Part shown: positions 43,561-54,184 of the stretch, piece by piece
Position numbering within the stretch: the stretch's first letter is position 1
Layout of the letters: the number at the start of each line of letters is the position of its first letter
NCBI GenBank assembly: GCA_940671915.1
Contig: CALNVZ010003426.1
Location: 5,528,918-5,592,917 of the forward strand
Origin: Paracentrotus lividus
Taxonomy: Eukaryota > Echinodermata > Echinoidea > Camarodonta > Echinidae
Length of the DNA stretch: 64,000 bases
Reading direction: 5' to 3'
Made by a program: the position numbers and the translations under genes
The notes under the pieces: generated by a model
What the model saw: only the letters and a program-made list of their open reading frames with translations
What the model was told of the DNA's origin: nothing
Database searches by the model: none

Positions 43561-46471
43561 CGGTGTATCAATGAACAGAGATATACGAGTACAAGTTACA
43601 ATGCGGCTTGTAGCGTAATCTCTTTTAACTTCCATTCGACCATTTATTCATGGCCCTTTATTCAAGCTTTGAAATCAATTACAACTTGGCTTAATTGAAT
43701 TCTTTATCAAATCCGGGGAACTAACCAATTTTACAGAGGCAAAATTCGAGCAATGTTCAGATGGATGAATGTGCAGCCAAAGACGAAAACGGTTTTTCAA
43801 AATGTAATGTTATCACCGCGATATTTATGATTGAATATCGCCAGTTACAAAACCGTATCTGGGTATACTTAATATAACAGTCTTGGCCCATAGGTGAAAA
43901 AATTATCTGGTATTTCAGGTCACTTGTACATTTTCACTGATTGTGAAGCATGTAATAATGCTTGGAAAATCACTTTTAAGTATTTCAACTCCTCACAATA
44001 TTAAATGTATGCAGGGTCCCTCAGATCATAATTTTAACAAATTCCTTTTAAGAAACAGTACTTTAATTAGCGTGTTGATGAAGTGCTGTTTTAAGTCTAG
44101 GCAGAGTATAGAAAACAAACATCACTTAAGTTCGTGATACTTTCAAGAAAGAATACATTTACCCTGAACATAGGCTACAACAAACAAGCAAGGATCGAGT
44201 CAGTGGGTTAACGTAAGTAACCATATTTTTCTTGTGAGTTGCGTACATGTAATTTGGTTCAATCTGATTCCATTAATATGTATGCACACGTGGACAGAGG
44301 AGATATTAATTAATTGAACTTTTCCATACTAGGAACCGCTAACAAAAGCAAACAAGAGAATGTGTATGAGTTGTATTCATAACACGAGAAACGCTGTTTC
44401 CTTTCACCGCAGGAGGTATCGCCTACATTTGAAATTGATCCGCAAAAGAATCATTTTACTCAAATTGAGTGAAATTTTCCTAAGCGATTGATATTGGTTT
44501 TGCTAGGAGGAGATGTGACGTCTTTTTGTAATGCAGTCACTCCCCGAGGTCGTATAGAACAAAATATTTCACTAATGAACGAGGCATAAAAGCGATCCTT
44601 TTGCTAGATTGAATTAAGACATCCACACAAGTGTAATTCATGCAACGACAGTGCAGAATGAATTGCGTGCCATCTTAGTCATGCAAGTGACGCGAATGTA
44701 GCAATGTTTTACCATGTCTAAACCTACTAGGTATTTTTCCATTATAAATAAGCTCATTTCAGTGACGCAGATTTTCGATCATAGTAAGTAGAGGAAATTG
44801 TATTTTCTCAAGTTATTAGTTCGCATTTAATAATATGAAAGAGAAACGAAATTTAAGTAGCTATGGGATCTAAAACTCTTTGCTTGTCAAGGACCTGGCT
44901 GCTGTTCACAAACAGTAAGTAACCAAGGGGTTTTTCCTCCAAGTAGTAAATTTAATATCATCAATGATAACTACCATGGTGACGTTGTGACAGGCAGTCA
45001 CACTTTAGTTGTAAAAGTAACAAATTTTATTCAGGTTAAGATAAACTATTGATTTAGCTTTTAAGTGTATTGGTTTTCTTCTTAAAAAGCCTCGAAAAAC
45101 TTGTCAAGGGTGAAAAAAAACGAAGGCATTTTCATCATATTTTGCAATTATCAGAATGAAAATATAAGCTATCCTTCCATTCAATATGTTGGTTATTTCC
45201 ATGATGTCAGAAACACAAAGGATCGATAAATCTAACGACACACCATTGGTATTAAAAGACTTCTTCGATCAAATTATCAAATTTCGTTAAAAGTGACCTA
45301 GATCTCCACGAGTTTATCCGATCTGTACCCGATAAGAGATACGATAAGGATTATTTGATTTTGAACTTCCAGATAATGCGTTTAGAAAAAAAGATGACTT
45401 TTAAATTCTAAAAAGAATATGTGCTTCTTTTTTGCCCAACCTTAGATTAACTCCATGACACCTGTCTTTCGGCCATTTGCTAGGGATTCCGCTGGGGGAC
45501 GCATCGATTTATAGCCCTATTTTGTTCTTTCTTTTTTTCTTTTTACTTTTATATAATTGCAATGGAAAGATTGCCTGTCGTATATACTTTTGATATTTTC
45601 AAGTCTTCTTTATTGTGGAAATGATTGTCATTTCGGCATGTTTGCATGATTAGATATTGGCTGCATAGATAATGGAATAGTTGAATGATTATTATCTTAT
45701 TTTTATGAAAATACAAACATAAATATCCTTACCAGTTGACGTAACTACAGCCTCTAATTTTCGTTTTATTCAACAGATACTGCAAATTTCCAATAGCATT
45801 TCCCACACTCTAATATAAAGATTCATGGGCATACATGACTTGGTTAAAAGTATAATCGTTTATATCCTGAATTATTTATAAATACATCGATCATGCTAAT
45901 CACAAAAAGTAGGTCCTAGTAAAAAGTCATGTTTCACGATTGAATTATCAACTAAGTTCAAGCGAAATCCAAATTTGAATATGTCTGTATTGTCTGTAAA
46001 AGGTTGTATTTAGTTGACTTAGTTTACAAGACCGAGAAAAAGCATCCAAGGCCGACAAGTGTCAATAGAAATCGTCTTGAAATAAAGCAATGTAAGCATA
46101 ATTCAAAATTTACATCTTATTTTTGGAAGGATTGTATGGTTGATTGTCAGAGAGGATTCGAAAAGGAATGCATACGGATGAAGACAATGTGACAGTTGAA
46201 TGAACAGGTTAAGGATTATTGAAATCGCCTGATCGGATTCTATTAGAATCACGAGTTTGGTCAATCTTTACTGCACTTTATTTATCCAGTGCATTTCAAA
46301 ATGTAAAAAATTTTAGTGTATATAATTATAGAAGTAGATACAATGAATTAAAGAACATAAATGAAATTCTTTATTCATTTGCAATGCAGTACTTTATGAT
46401 AAGTGAATCGTATAATTATATGTTGGTATCGGATAAAATAAATGAATATATATATACATACATAAATGACA
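43561..46471. other. Unassigned AT-rich sequence
   Basis: No gene or transposon ends recognised across this stretch. Confidence 0.5.
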
Positions 46472-46576
46472 GAAATAAAGACAAATGAATCAAAACGTAG
46501 CTCTCATTTTTTCCTTTTAATGCGAGCTTTCGGCCATGTAAAGAGAGGTAGGTTTTGATTCATTTGTCTTTATTTC
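46472..46576. repeat. 34-bp-arm inverted repeat (hairpin)
   Basis: Left arm 46472-46505 begins GAAATAAAGACAAATGAATC; right arm 46543-46576 is its inverse with two mismatches. The loop is 37 nt (46506-46542). The arm composition is AT-rich and unrelated to the MITEs catalogued here. Confidence 0.85.
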
Positions 46577-47279
46577 TTTCGCCTGTATAAAAATGAATCA
46601 CTGCACAACACGTTCGTCGAGGGGCCATATTTCATCATATGTATATAAATATATATACAATACCCTATCCTGAGCTTAAGAACAGACCTAAATAATTTAT
46701 GAACAATCAATTTTGTTGTCTTTTCATAATATATTTACAATGAAAGAACTATGGTTTGTAATTAAGGAACGTTCAAAAATAAATCACCTTCAAATAATAT
46801 TCAAAGAAACAAAAATCAACAAATATCATCTGTAGTTAAAACCATCATTGTTTGTTTTCGTTTGATGTAGTAAAAGAGAAAAAATGGTCGTTGCGAAAAG
46901 GCAGGATTATCTTGAAGATAATCTTAAGATGCATGTATAACGTGCATCTGGAGAAGCGTAATCTGCGTGAATTTTGAACAAAACTTGATGCTTCAGGTGC
47001 TTTTGTGACTCGGGCAAATGTCAGATCGTCGTCTCTAGAGAGCGTGAAATTACAATAAATGTTCTGCAATTCTCCAAAGTGTTTGATTGTAAAGATAGAG
47101 GTCTGGTTTCCATCAACATGAGTTGGTAAACCACTTCACAAAATGCGAATGAAAATGAGTAAGCCTGCTGTCAGCAGTGGAGACAGAGTATTGAAAGTGA
47201 GGATTCAAGTGTGACTTTTCCCATACTTCCCCATAGGCCCGCGTACGCGCGCGTGACTAGGGGTTGCATGCGTACTCTA
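46577..47279. other. Unassigned sequence
   Basis: AT-rich, with a CpG-dense patch near 47238-47255 (GCGTACGCGCGCG). No gene recognised. Confidence 0.5.
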
Positions 47280-47280
47280 A

Positions 47281-47525
47281 TGCTACAGTCACACCGACAC
47301 TTCCGTTTAGTTACGTTTTTGTTGTTTTATCCTGATTTCATCTTTTATTCTATCATTTCTAATGTATTTCTTTGTTTTATGGGATAAACGAAATTATCAC
47401 TATTTCCACTGCTAAATGCTGACTGCGACGGGAAGGCATCCGTGGGGATCCGCAGAAAAAAAAATAAAAAAAAATGGACGCAACGCCGGACGTAACTCAA
47501 CGTAAGTGTCTATGTGAGTGTGGCA
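47281..47525. mobile_element. Harbinger-like MITE family H1, copy 4
   Basis: Same orientation as 33192. Left end TGCTACAGTCACACCGACAC; right end eroded (GTGTCTATGTGAGTGTGGCA). Contains CGTGGGGATCCGCAG and GGACGCAACGCCGGACG. Flanks TAA / CAA. Confidence 0.8.
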
Positions 47526-47528
47526 CAA

Positions 47529-47675
47529 CACCAGAGGGGCATTTCATCAAAGGACTTGTCGAACATTTTATCCGACAAATTTGCTCTCAGCCAGTCAGAT
47601 GATAGCATTTCAGTAGCTTATAACAGTTTGTCGGATAAAACGTCCGACAAGTCCTTTGATGAAAAGCCCCCGGGT
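47529..47675. mobile_element. Foldback MITE, about 147 bp
   Basis: About 46-bp TIRs: TTTCATCAAAGGACTTGTCG (left, from 47542) mirrored by CGACAAGTCCTTTGATGAAA (right), plus TTTTATCCGACAAA pairing inside. Outer ends are GGGGC/GCCCC-like. It starts only about 4 bp from the end of H1 copy 4. Confidence 0.82.
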
Positions 47676-50600
47676 GCTATATCCCCGCTCGTGCCTACTG
47701 CGAAACTCATCTTACCTGAGGCCTATAGTGGGATGGTTTTCAGCCTAAAGGCGAATTGATAAGGTAGGTTCGAATGGATAGAGGAAGGAAACGACTGTAA
47801 AATAGTACAACTGTTGTCTTATGTTACGGCACGCAATCACAGTGTAGGTAGAATTTTGGCGGAACCTTTTCCCCATCCCGACGCCCCTTCGCTAAACCTT
47901 ATAAGATGATTATTCGATTTCACTGAGAGATGTTCTTGGGTTGTGCAGAAGATTACTGTTTCCGAAAATCAAGGAATGAAAAATTACAACAAAACCTCAG
48001 CTGTGATTTATGATATTGGAAGTCATTTTCTTAACACCATCCATTCTTTCATCGTCGTCATCATCAAAATCATCATCACCATCATCACCATCACAACCAA
48101 CATCATCACAATTAGCATTCCCTTATATATTATCAATTTCCTTGTTACGTTTTTAATCTATGATTCAAATAAGTTTTTCGTTCTGCTAAATAAATGTTAT
48201 GGAGACTATCATATTTTCAATTGCTTTATGGTGTTAGTCATGATTTAATTTTGCACTTTATTATCTAAGTAAAACGTTGTACTTTTAAATTAAAATCGTT
48301 TTCATAGTTTGTTCAGTGCATATTCATTTTTTCATCAAGATTATGGAAGATTTCATATCATTTACCCAAACAAAGAGCATATGATTACAAGCCCTGTATT
48401 CAGTAAAATAATGAACTTTCGACATGCAATGTCCCGTCCCTCTAATTATTATGATAAGGTTCATTTCATATCCACGTTGCTCACGTTACTCAGTGTTTAC
48501 GTTACAAGCTTATATAAATTTCACAAGCTTTTTATAGATGCCCCCAGTGGACTATTGAAAAACTCCGGTCACACTAACAACAGCGTGTCAGAAGATTATG
48601 CCACAGAAAAAAAAAACCCAAAGTGCCCCCCCCCCCCACTCGGTACATGTACAGCGGTGGATCTGGTGGTTCCGAAAATAATTCGAGCGCCATTCTATTT
48701 TTGATCAACACATTGAGAATCATGTATGTTTGAGCATCCAAGTTCATGAGTTATAAAAAAAAAAATTGTCATGACCGCCCAATATTTTTGTGAAATCTGC
48801 CGCTTGCGCCCCCTCTAATTGGACAGATTTCGAAATTCCGCGACTCGTACGTTGGTTTGAACTAGGGGTGATGGTGTGACATGGGACTTCCTTTCATTCA
48901 TGAATAACGTTCACCTCAGCTGCTTTGACCAAGATTTTACACAATTTCTTGATGTTCGTTACCATGGAAGCATTTTGCGAACCGATGATCCCACGCGATG
49001 GATATGATAGTGGACAGGTTAAACCACGTGACCTTTGCTCGTCATCCAAATTATGGATATGGTTTGAAGATGCAGGTGCAGTATCAGAACGTGTGTAGTA
49101 ATTAATTTAATTGGATGAGCCTGCGCCTTTCAATGTTCTGAACAGAAATATGGCAAGATATTAGTTCTGTGAATCATCATTATCATCATCATTATCATCA
49201 CCAGATGCACGTGCAATTCGACAGAGGCATGCATTTCTACTCGCTTCTCGGTGAAACTGTGAATCCTAAGCAAAATATTTAAGATTCAAGATTCAAACAC
49301 AAATGGTGGTCGCTATAGAACCTAGTATTAAAAAATATTTTTATCTTATTTTTTCCCTCATCATTTAAAAGGTAACACCCGTTCTATCTGTTATTCCCAA
49401 ATATTTATATTAATATATATATATATATAAAATAGAGAAAGAGCAAAAAGGTTTGAACTTGGTGTTACCTGTGTGGTAGAGTAAAAGGCGTACTAAACGT
49501 ATGAAGATTCAACTTGATATTTGAACAAGATTCCCTTTCTTTCTCTCTTTCTTTCTCATTCTACCATGTTTAATTCTCTTCATCTCCTCCTTTCTCCATT
49601 CCACTATTGTGTAAGATTTGTAGATCTCAAACTGCGTGCTTAACGTGAAACTTCGCCGTCTTGCTTCTGTTAATTATTTCATTATTCCAATATAGTGTAC
49701 AAATAGCCTTTGAATTCATTTCATGTTATATTAAACAAAATTGCTGGGAGAAAACGAGTGTTACTTTCAATTTAATTGAATAATTGAATCTGCTAAGCGG
49801 TATATATGTTTTTTCTTTGTTGTATCCCATTTCAAAAGGAAATGGTAAATTTCAGAGTTGCCTGAAACGAGGTGTTTTAAAAGAGTCGGTACAAACCGAG
49901 TGCGTGTCGGAATAATAAGAACATCAAACGTAAGGGCCCAGTCATACGAGTGGAACGATTCAACCGAACTTAAAAACCGACAAATCTAAGCCATCCAGAG
50001 ACGATTCATTTTTGCCTAACTCTAAAGTTGGTCTTGTTCCAGTGTAGTCGGTGTATCTGAGGGTATAACCCTGAAACAGTGGCATTATCTCACTTTGAGA
50101 TCCAATGTCATTTACACATACAGACCACGCCAAAGGAAATCTACTACTCGAATTCCACTTAATGGCTGTAATAGAATATCAACGTCCAAAAATATAATTG
50201 CTGCTTTGTTGCGGCAAATATTTAGCATCTTTCGTGTCAATGCGTTTCCGATTTTCTCATTCTAATTTTGGCCTGTCGCCTTCATCGGTTTTACATCTTC
50301 AATAAGAAAAAAACACTAGGTCATATTTCAGTTTAAAAGGTGTAGAAAATGTCAGGATGTTCATTTGCGATTTGTTTCCGATTTATCTTTTGACTCTTTG
50401 AAAGTAAATAAATAATAATACTCTGATGTCTTTGACGAATTTTCAAGTCAAATCAATATTCATTTATATTCTTTCAATATGGTGATATAAACAATTAAAA
50501 TCGTTTATCAACAAAATAAATATCACAACGTTGTTTTTTTAAAATATAAAAAGAAATAGATTCGGACAAATAATTAGGAAACATGATGAAATGCATTTTA

Positions 50601-50685
50601 TGCTGCTTTTAGAATCGCTTCATTGTTTTTACTCGGTTGATTTGACAGCCATTTATTTTCAAAAAACAAAAATTGTTAATCTATG
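47676..50685. other. Unassigned sequence with simple repeats
   Basis: ATC-rich microsatellite at about 48049-48112, C run at 48626-48637, CAT repeats near 49170-49202, (TA)n near 49412-49430. A 131-codon frame at 48309-48704 crosses the C run and has no recognised domain. Confidence 0.5.
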
Positions 50686-50848
50686 GAGTGGCGAATCCAG
50701 CGGGGCCCAAGGGAAGCACCCCTATAGTATAAAAATCACTTATCGATTGTATTTGTAACAATTGGAATTTCTTCGGCTCCCCCCCCCCTCTATCGAAGCT
50801 GCTCTCCTTGTCGTTGTTGTTGTTTTTTCAATTCCTGGATTCGCTACT
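50686..50848. mobile_element. hAT-like MITE, 163 bp
   Basis: Left AGTGGCGAATCCAG, right CTGGATTCGCTACT (inverted, one mismatch). Flanks are similar but not identical octamers (AATCTATG and ATCTCTGT). The CAGTGGCG.ATCCAG-type end is typical of hAT non-autonomous elements. Interior includes a C run and GTTGTTGTTG. Confidence 0.7.
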
Positions 50849-51034
50849 ATCTCTGTCAATCTAGCTGAATGTTTTCATAAAAATGATATCGACCTATCGC
50901 TGGTTAAGTAAATGCATATCGACATTAAAACAACAAGATGTAGGTTCTTTTTGTGTAACCTTACTGACAGTGCCTCCATCATCAAGCTGGGCCGTAACTG
51001 AGTCACACAAGCATGTATGATTCAGAAGAGAGAG
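50849..51034. other. Unassigned spacer
   Basis: No signal; it leads into the duplicated block. Confidence 0.5.
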
Positions 51035-52097
51035 ATGGTGTGTTTGAAATAGTAACTATGACCTTTAATTACTCTCTCTCTGTCTATCTGTGGTTCTATT
51101 TTCATCATGTCATTTTATTTTAATAATTGTGTAAAATAGCTATTTGACTTTAGGAATTGATACTCAGTTTCCAAAGATTGCCAGTCAAATGTGACCATTT
51201 TAAATGAAGTATTTGATTATTCGAAATTTCAACAACATAATGGCAGTATATATAATCGAGCTGGTGCCTTTCATAACAGTGAACGTGTTTTACGGGAAAC
51301 CTCTTTGTTTGTATCCTTTTATAGTAATCCTGGATTACATCTTACATTATTCAGCTTGATTTACATTTTCGATTTCCATCAAGTGTGACAATGTAATTTA
51401 ATAAGTGTTGATTTACAGTCAATAATTTCCAACGAAGGGAATTCAATTATTCATGATTGAATTCACAAGTTTCTGAATGGGTGTCAATGAAATATGCACT
51501 AGCAAATAACGAGTTCTCAATGGAAATTAAATTGAATGTTTGTGTAAAAAAAGTAATTTGGTATTCTATAATCAGAGGGCATTTCCTTTCCTGGTATACT
51601 TCTTCATGCACAATGATCAACAAACATGAAAAAAAAATTCACACAGTCTTGGTTATTCATTTAGAAGTTAAAACCAAAAGGTTTCATATTTCCAAATAAT
51701 TTTCAGAACCCGCTTTTTTTCTAAAAAGAGCGGTGCTTTGACCAAAGATTAAAAGGGGGGGAAAAAAAGGGGGGGGGGGAGTCGGTGAATTTAAACGTAG
51801 GGGTCGCAGCTGAATATTTGTTTGTAGTTGTAGTTTCAAAACTACATGTATAGGAGGTGCATGCCTATACTGGACTCCTCCCTCGATATCCATGTACATA
51901 CTATGAAAGCAACGTTTATTTAAACATTCATTCATTCGGAAGTTTGTTCGAGCAGGATATTTTGGACATTATGCTATTACTAACAAAGTGGGAGTAACAT
52001 AACAAATATTTGTAGATCTTCGTTGTTAACAGGCCCGTAACAAGGGGGTTCGAAACGAACCCCGCCCCCCCCCCGCTGGCGAGCAGGTTCGCAGCTT
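51035..52097. repeat. Duplicated block 1, upstream copy
   Basis: From GATGGTGTGTTTGAAATAG to the edge of the 25-N gap. Recurs at 52267-53317. Differences are mostly one-base insertions or deletions, often in homopolymers (for example TTTCCAACG versus TTTCAACG). Confidence 0.92.
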
Positions 52098-52122
52098 NNN
52101 NNNNNNNNNNNNNNNNNNNNNN
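52098..52122. other. Assembly gap, 25 N
   Basis: Exactly 25 N, directly after the truncated left half of a small MITE. The fixed size suggests a placeholder from a gap-filling tool. Confidence 0.97.
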
Positions 52123-52266
52123 CAGCTTTGTCGGTTTATATCCTTTTGGTCTACTTACAATTTGTCTAATTTCCGCTTTGTGTAATGTATGGTTGGTTCT
52201 ATGACCACACGATCTAATTGCCGATTCGTCCAATTCCTTTTCGTTTTTATTATGTATGAGTAAATT
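52123..52266. repeat. Short-period repeat related to 23075-23150
   Basis: Phrases TTTGGTCTACTTAC, TTTGTCTAATTTCC and TCGTCCAATTCC are complements or variants of the GACCAAATGG repeat at 23.1 kb. Confidence 0.5.
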
Positions 52267-53317
52267 GATGGTGTGTTTGAAATAGTAACTATGACTCTTA
52301 AATACTCTCTCTCTGTCTACTGTGGTTCTATTTTCATGCATGTCATTTTATTTATAATTGTGTAAAATAGCTATTTGACTTTAGGAATTGATACTTCAGT
52401 TCCAAAGATTGCCAGTCAAATGTGACCATTTTAAATGAAGTATTTGATTATTCGAAATTTCAACAACATAATGGCAGTATATATAATCGAGCTGGTGCCT
52501 TCTTCAAACAGTGAACGTGTTTTACGGGAAACCTCTTTTGTTGTATCCTTTTCTAGTAATTCAACTGGATTCATCTTACATTATTCAGCTTGATTTACAT
52601 TTTCGATTTCCATCTAGTGTGACAATGTAATTTAATAAGTGTTGATTTACAGTCAATAATTTCAACGAAGGGAATTCAATTATTCATGATTGAATTCACA
52701 AGTTTCCTGAATGGGTGTCAATGAAATATGCACTAGCAAATAACGAGTTCTCAAATGGAAATTAAATTGAATGTTTGTGTAAAAAAAGTATTTGGTATTC
52801 TATAATCAGAGGGCATTTCCTTTCCTGGTATACCTTCTTCATGCAATGATCAACAAACATGAAAAAAAAAATTCACACAGTCTTGTTATTCATTTAGAAG
52901 TTAAAACCAAAAGGTTTCATATTCCAAATAATTTTCAAACCCGCTTTTTTTCTAAAAAGAGCGGTGCTTTGACCAAAGATTAAAAGGGGGAAAAAAAAGG
53001 GGGGGGGGGAGTCGGTGAATTTAAACGTAGGGGTCGCAGCTGAATATTTGTTTGTAGTTTGTAGTTTCAAAACTACATGTATAGGAGGTGCATGCCTATA
53101 CTGGACCTCCTCCCCTCGATATCCATGTAAATACTATAAAGCAACGTTTATTTAAACATTCATTCATTCGGAAGTTTGTTCGAGCAGGATATTTTGGACA
53201 TTATGCTATTACTAACAAAGTGGGAGTAACATACAAATATTTGTAGATCTTCGTGTTAACAGGCCGTAACAAGGGGGTTCGAACGAACCCCCCCCCCCCG
53301 CTGGCGAGCAGGTTTCC
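52267..53317. repeat. Duplicated block 1, downstream copy
   Basis: Near-copy of 51035-52097 with many single-base indels. Runs without a break into block 2. Confidence 0.92.
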
Positions 53318-53403
53318 GCTTGACAAAAAAAATAAAAAAATAAAAATAGAAAGAAAATAATAGGGAATATCATGTAAAAATCCTAGTTACGGGCCTAGTT
53401 AAG
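53258..53403. mobile_element. Small MITE spanning the junction of blocks 1 and 2
   Basis: Left AACAGGCCGTAACAAGGG, right with complement AACTAGGCCCGTAACTAGG; GTTAA occurs outside both ends. Its left half alone appears at 52028-52097, before the N gap, and its right half alone at 56663-56737, so only this middle location has the complete element. Confidence 0.68.
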
Positions 53404-54020
53404 AATGATAAATGCAATCATTGATCATTCTTATTCAATGCAATCATTGATCATTCTTATAACAGCCATTTGGAATTTAATATTAAGAGAAGGGGTTAAA
53501 TATCGAGGTTAGTTGAAATCATCCTCTTAAATTGTAGGTGAAACTCTGAAAAAGCCGCATCATCTGCCTTTCAGTTTAGACAGCAGGGAACGGGGTTGAC
53601 ATCGCTCTGTGACCGTCTAATATCCTTTTCAATCATTGCACTGGAACCAGAGAAGGCCAGTGATGCGGCATGGATAATGTTGAGCTTGATCCAGGAGGAA
53701 ATGCGCAAGTGATGGGAAAGATTGTAGGAAACGAAAGTGAGGTGAAAAAAAAAAAAAAAAAAAAAAAAGCCAAAACGTGATAATAAATAATAAATAATAA
53801 ATAGATAAATATTCTGATAATCATTAGATATAATAATAATTAATAATAATAGTAATAATAATAATTTATTTATATAGCGCTTCATACTGGTGTTTCTAAG
53901 CGCTCTGGTGTTTAGGTTAACTTAATGAATAACACATAGAAATCTAAACATAACTATACATCATAAAAATACTCAATAAATAATTATTAGAAAAGAAAAA
54001 CATGCAAAAAGACTGGAAAC
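53323..54020. repeat. Duplicated block 2, upstream copy
   Basis: From TGACAAAAAAAATAAAA to GACTGGAAAC. Recurs at 56663-57410. Includes a 24-A run (53745-53768) that is 60 A in the other copy. Confidence 0.92.
53830..53912 (-). mobile_element. Retroposon 3' tail with (ATT)n
   Basis: On the minus strand, AGAGCGCTTAGAAACACC then AAGCGCTATATAAATAAATT runs into (ATT)n. This GCGCTATATAAAT-(ATT)n arrangement is a common LINE/SINE terminus in marine invertebrates. Confidence 0.62.
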
Positions 54021-54046
54021 ATGAACCCGGACCTGTGGTTTAACAG

Positions 54047-54184
54047 CAGCTTCACCACCGTTATCATGCAGACACTATGATGTTAGAACCAGGGAGAGGT
54101 GCAGAGGGATGCTTGAAAGACGGGCATACTGTGGAAGCCTATGGAATATTAATGCTTGCTTGTGGACAGCATCGCTGCCAGAAG
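54047..54184 (+). CDS. Candidate internal exon, 46 codons, function unknown
   Basis: An in-frame stretch runs from TTTAACAG (possible acceptor, weak pyrimidine tract) to CAGAAG|GTAAGC (good donor consensus). It spans exactly 46 codons in one phase, and its composition is balanced and protein-like (MMLEPGRGAEGCLKDGHTVE, AYGILMLACGQHRCQK). I do not recognise the family. It lies inside an interval that may be misassembled, so its genomic neighbours are unreliable. The frame stays open beyond the donor to 54334, so a chance frame remains possible. Confidence 0.25.

Noticed and set aside
48309..48704. 131-codon open frame as a gene
   Set aside because: Runs through A and C homopolymers; no recognised motif.
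48647..48850. hAT-like element starting near CAGCGGTGGATCTGG
   Set aside because: A right end (GCCGCTTGCGCCCCC) is suggestive but does not pair with the left end.
53571..53885. 104-codon minus-strand frame duplicated at 56976-57269
   Set aside because: Contains poly-Phe from the A run and Ile/Leu runs from triplet repeats; the repetition follows the block duplication.
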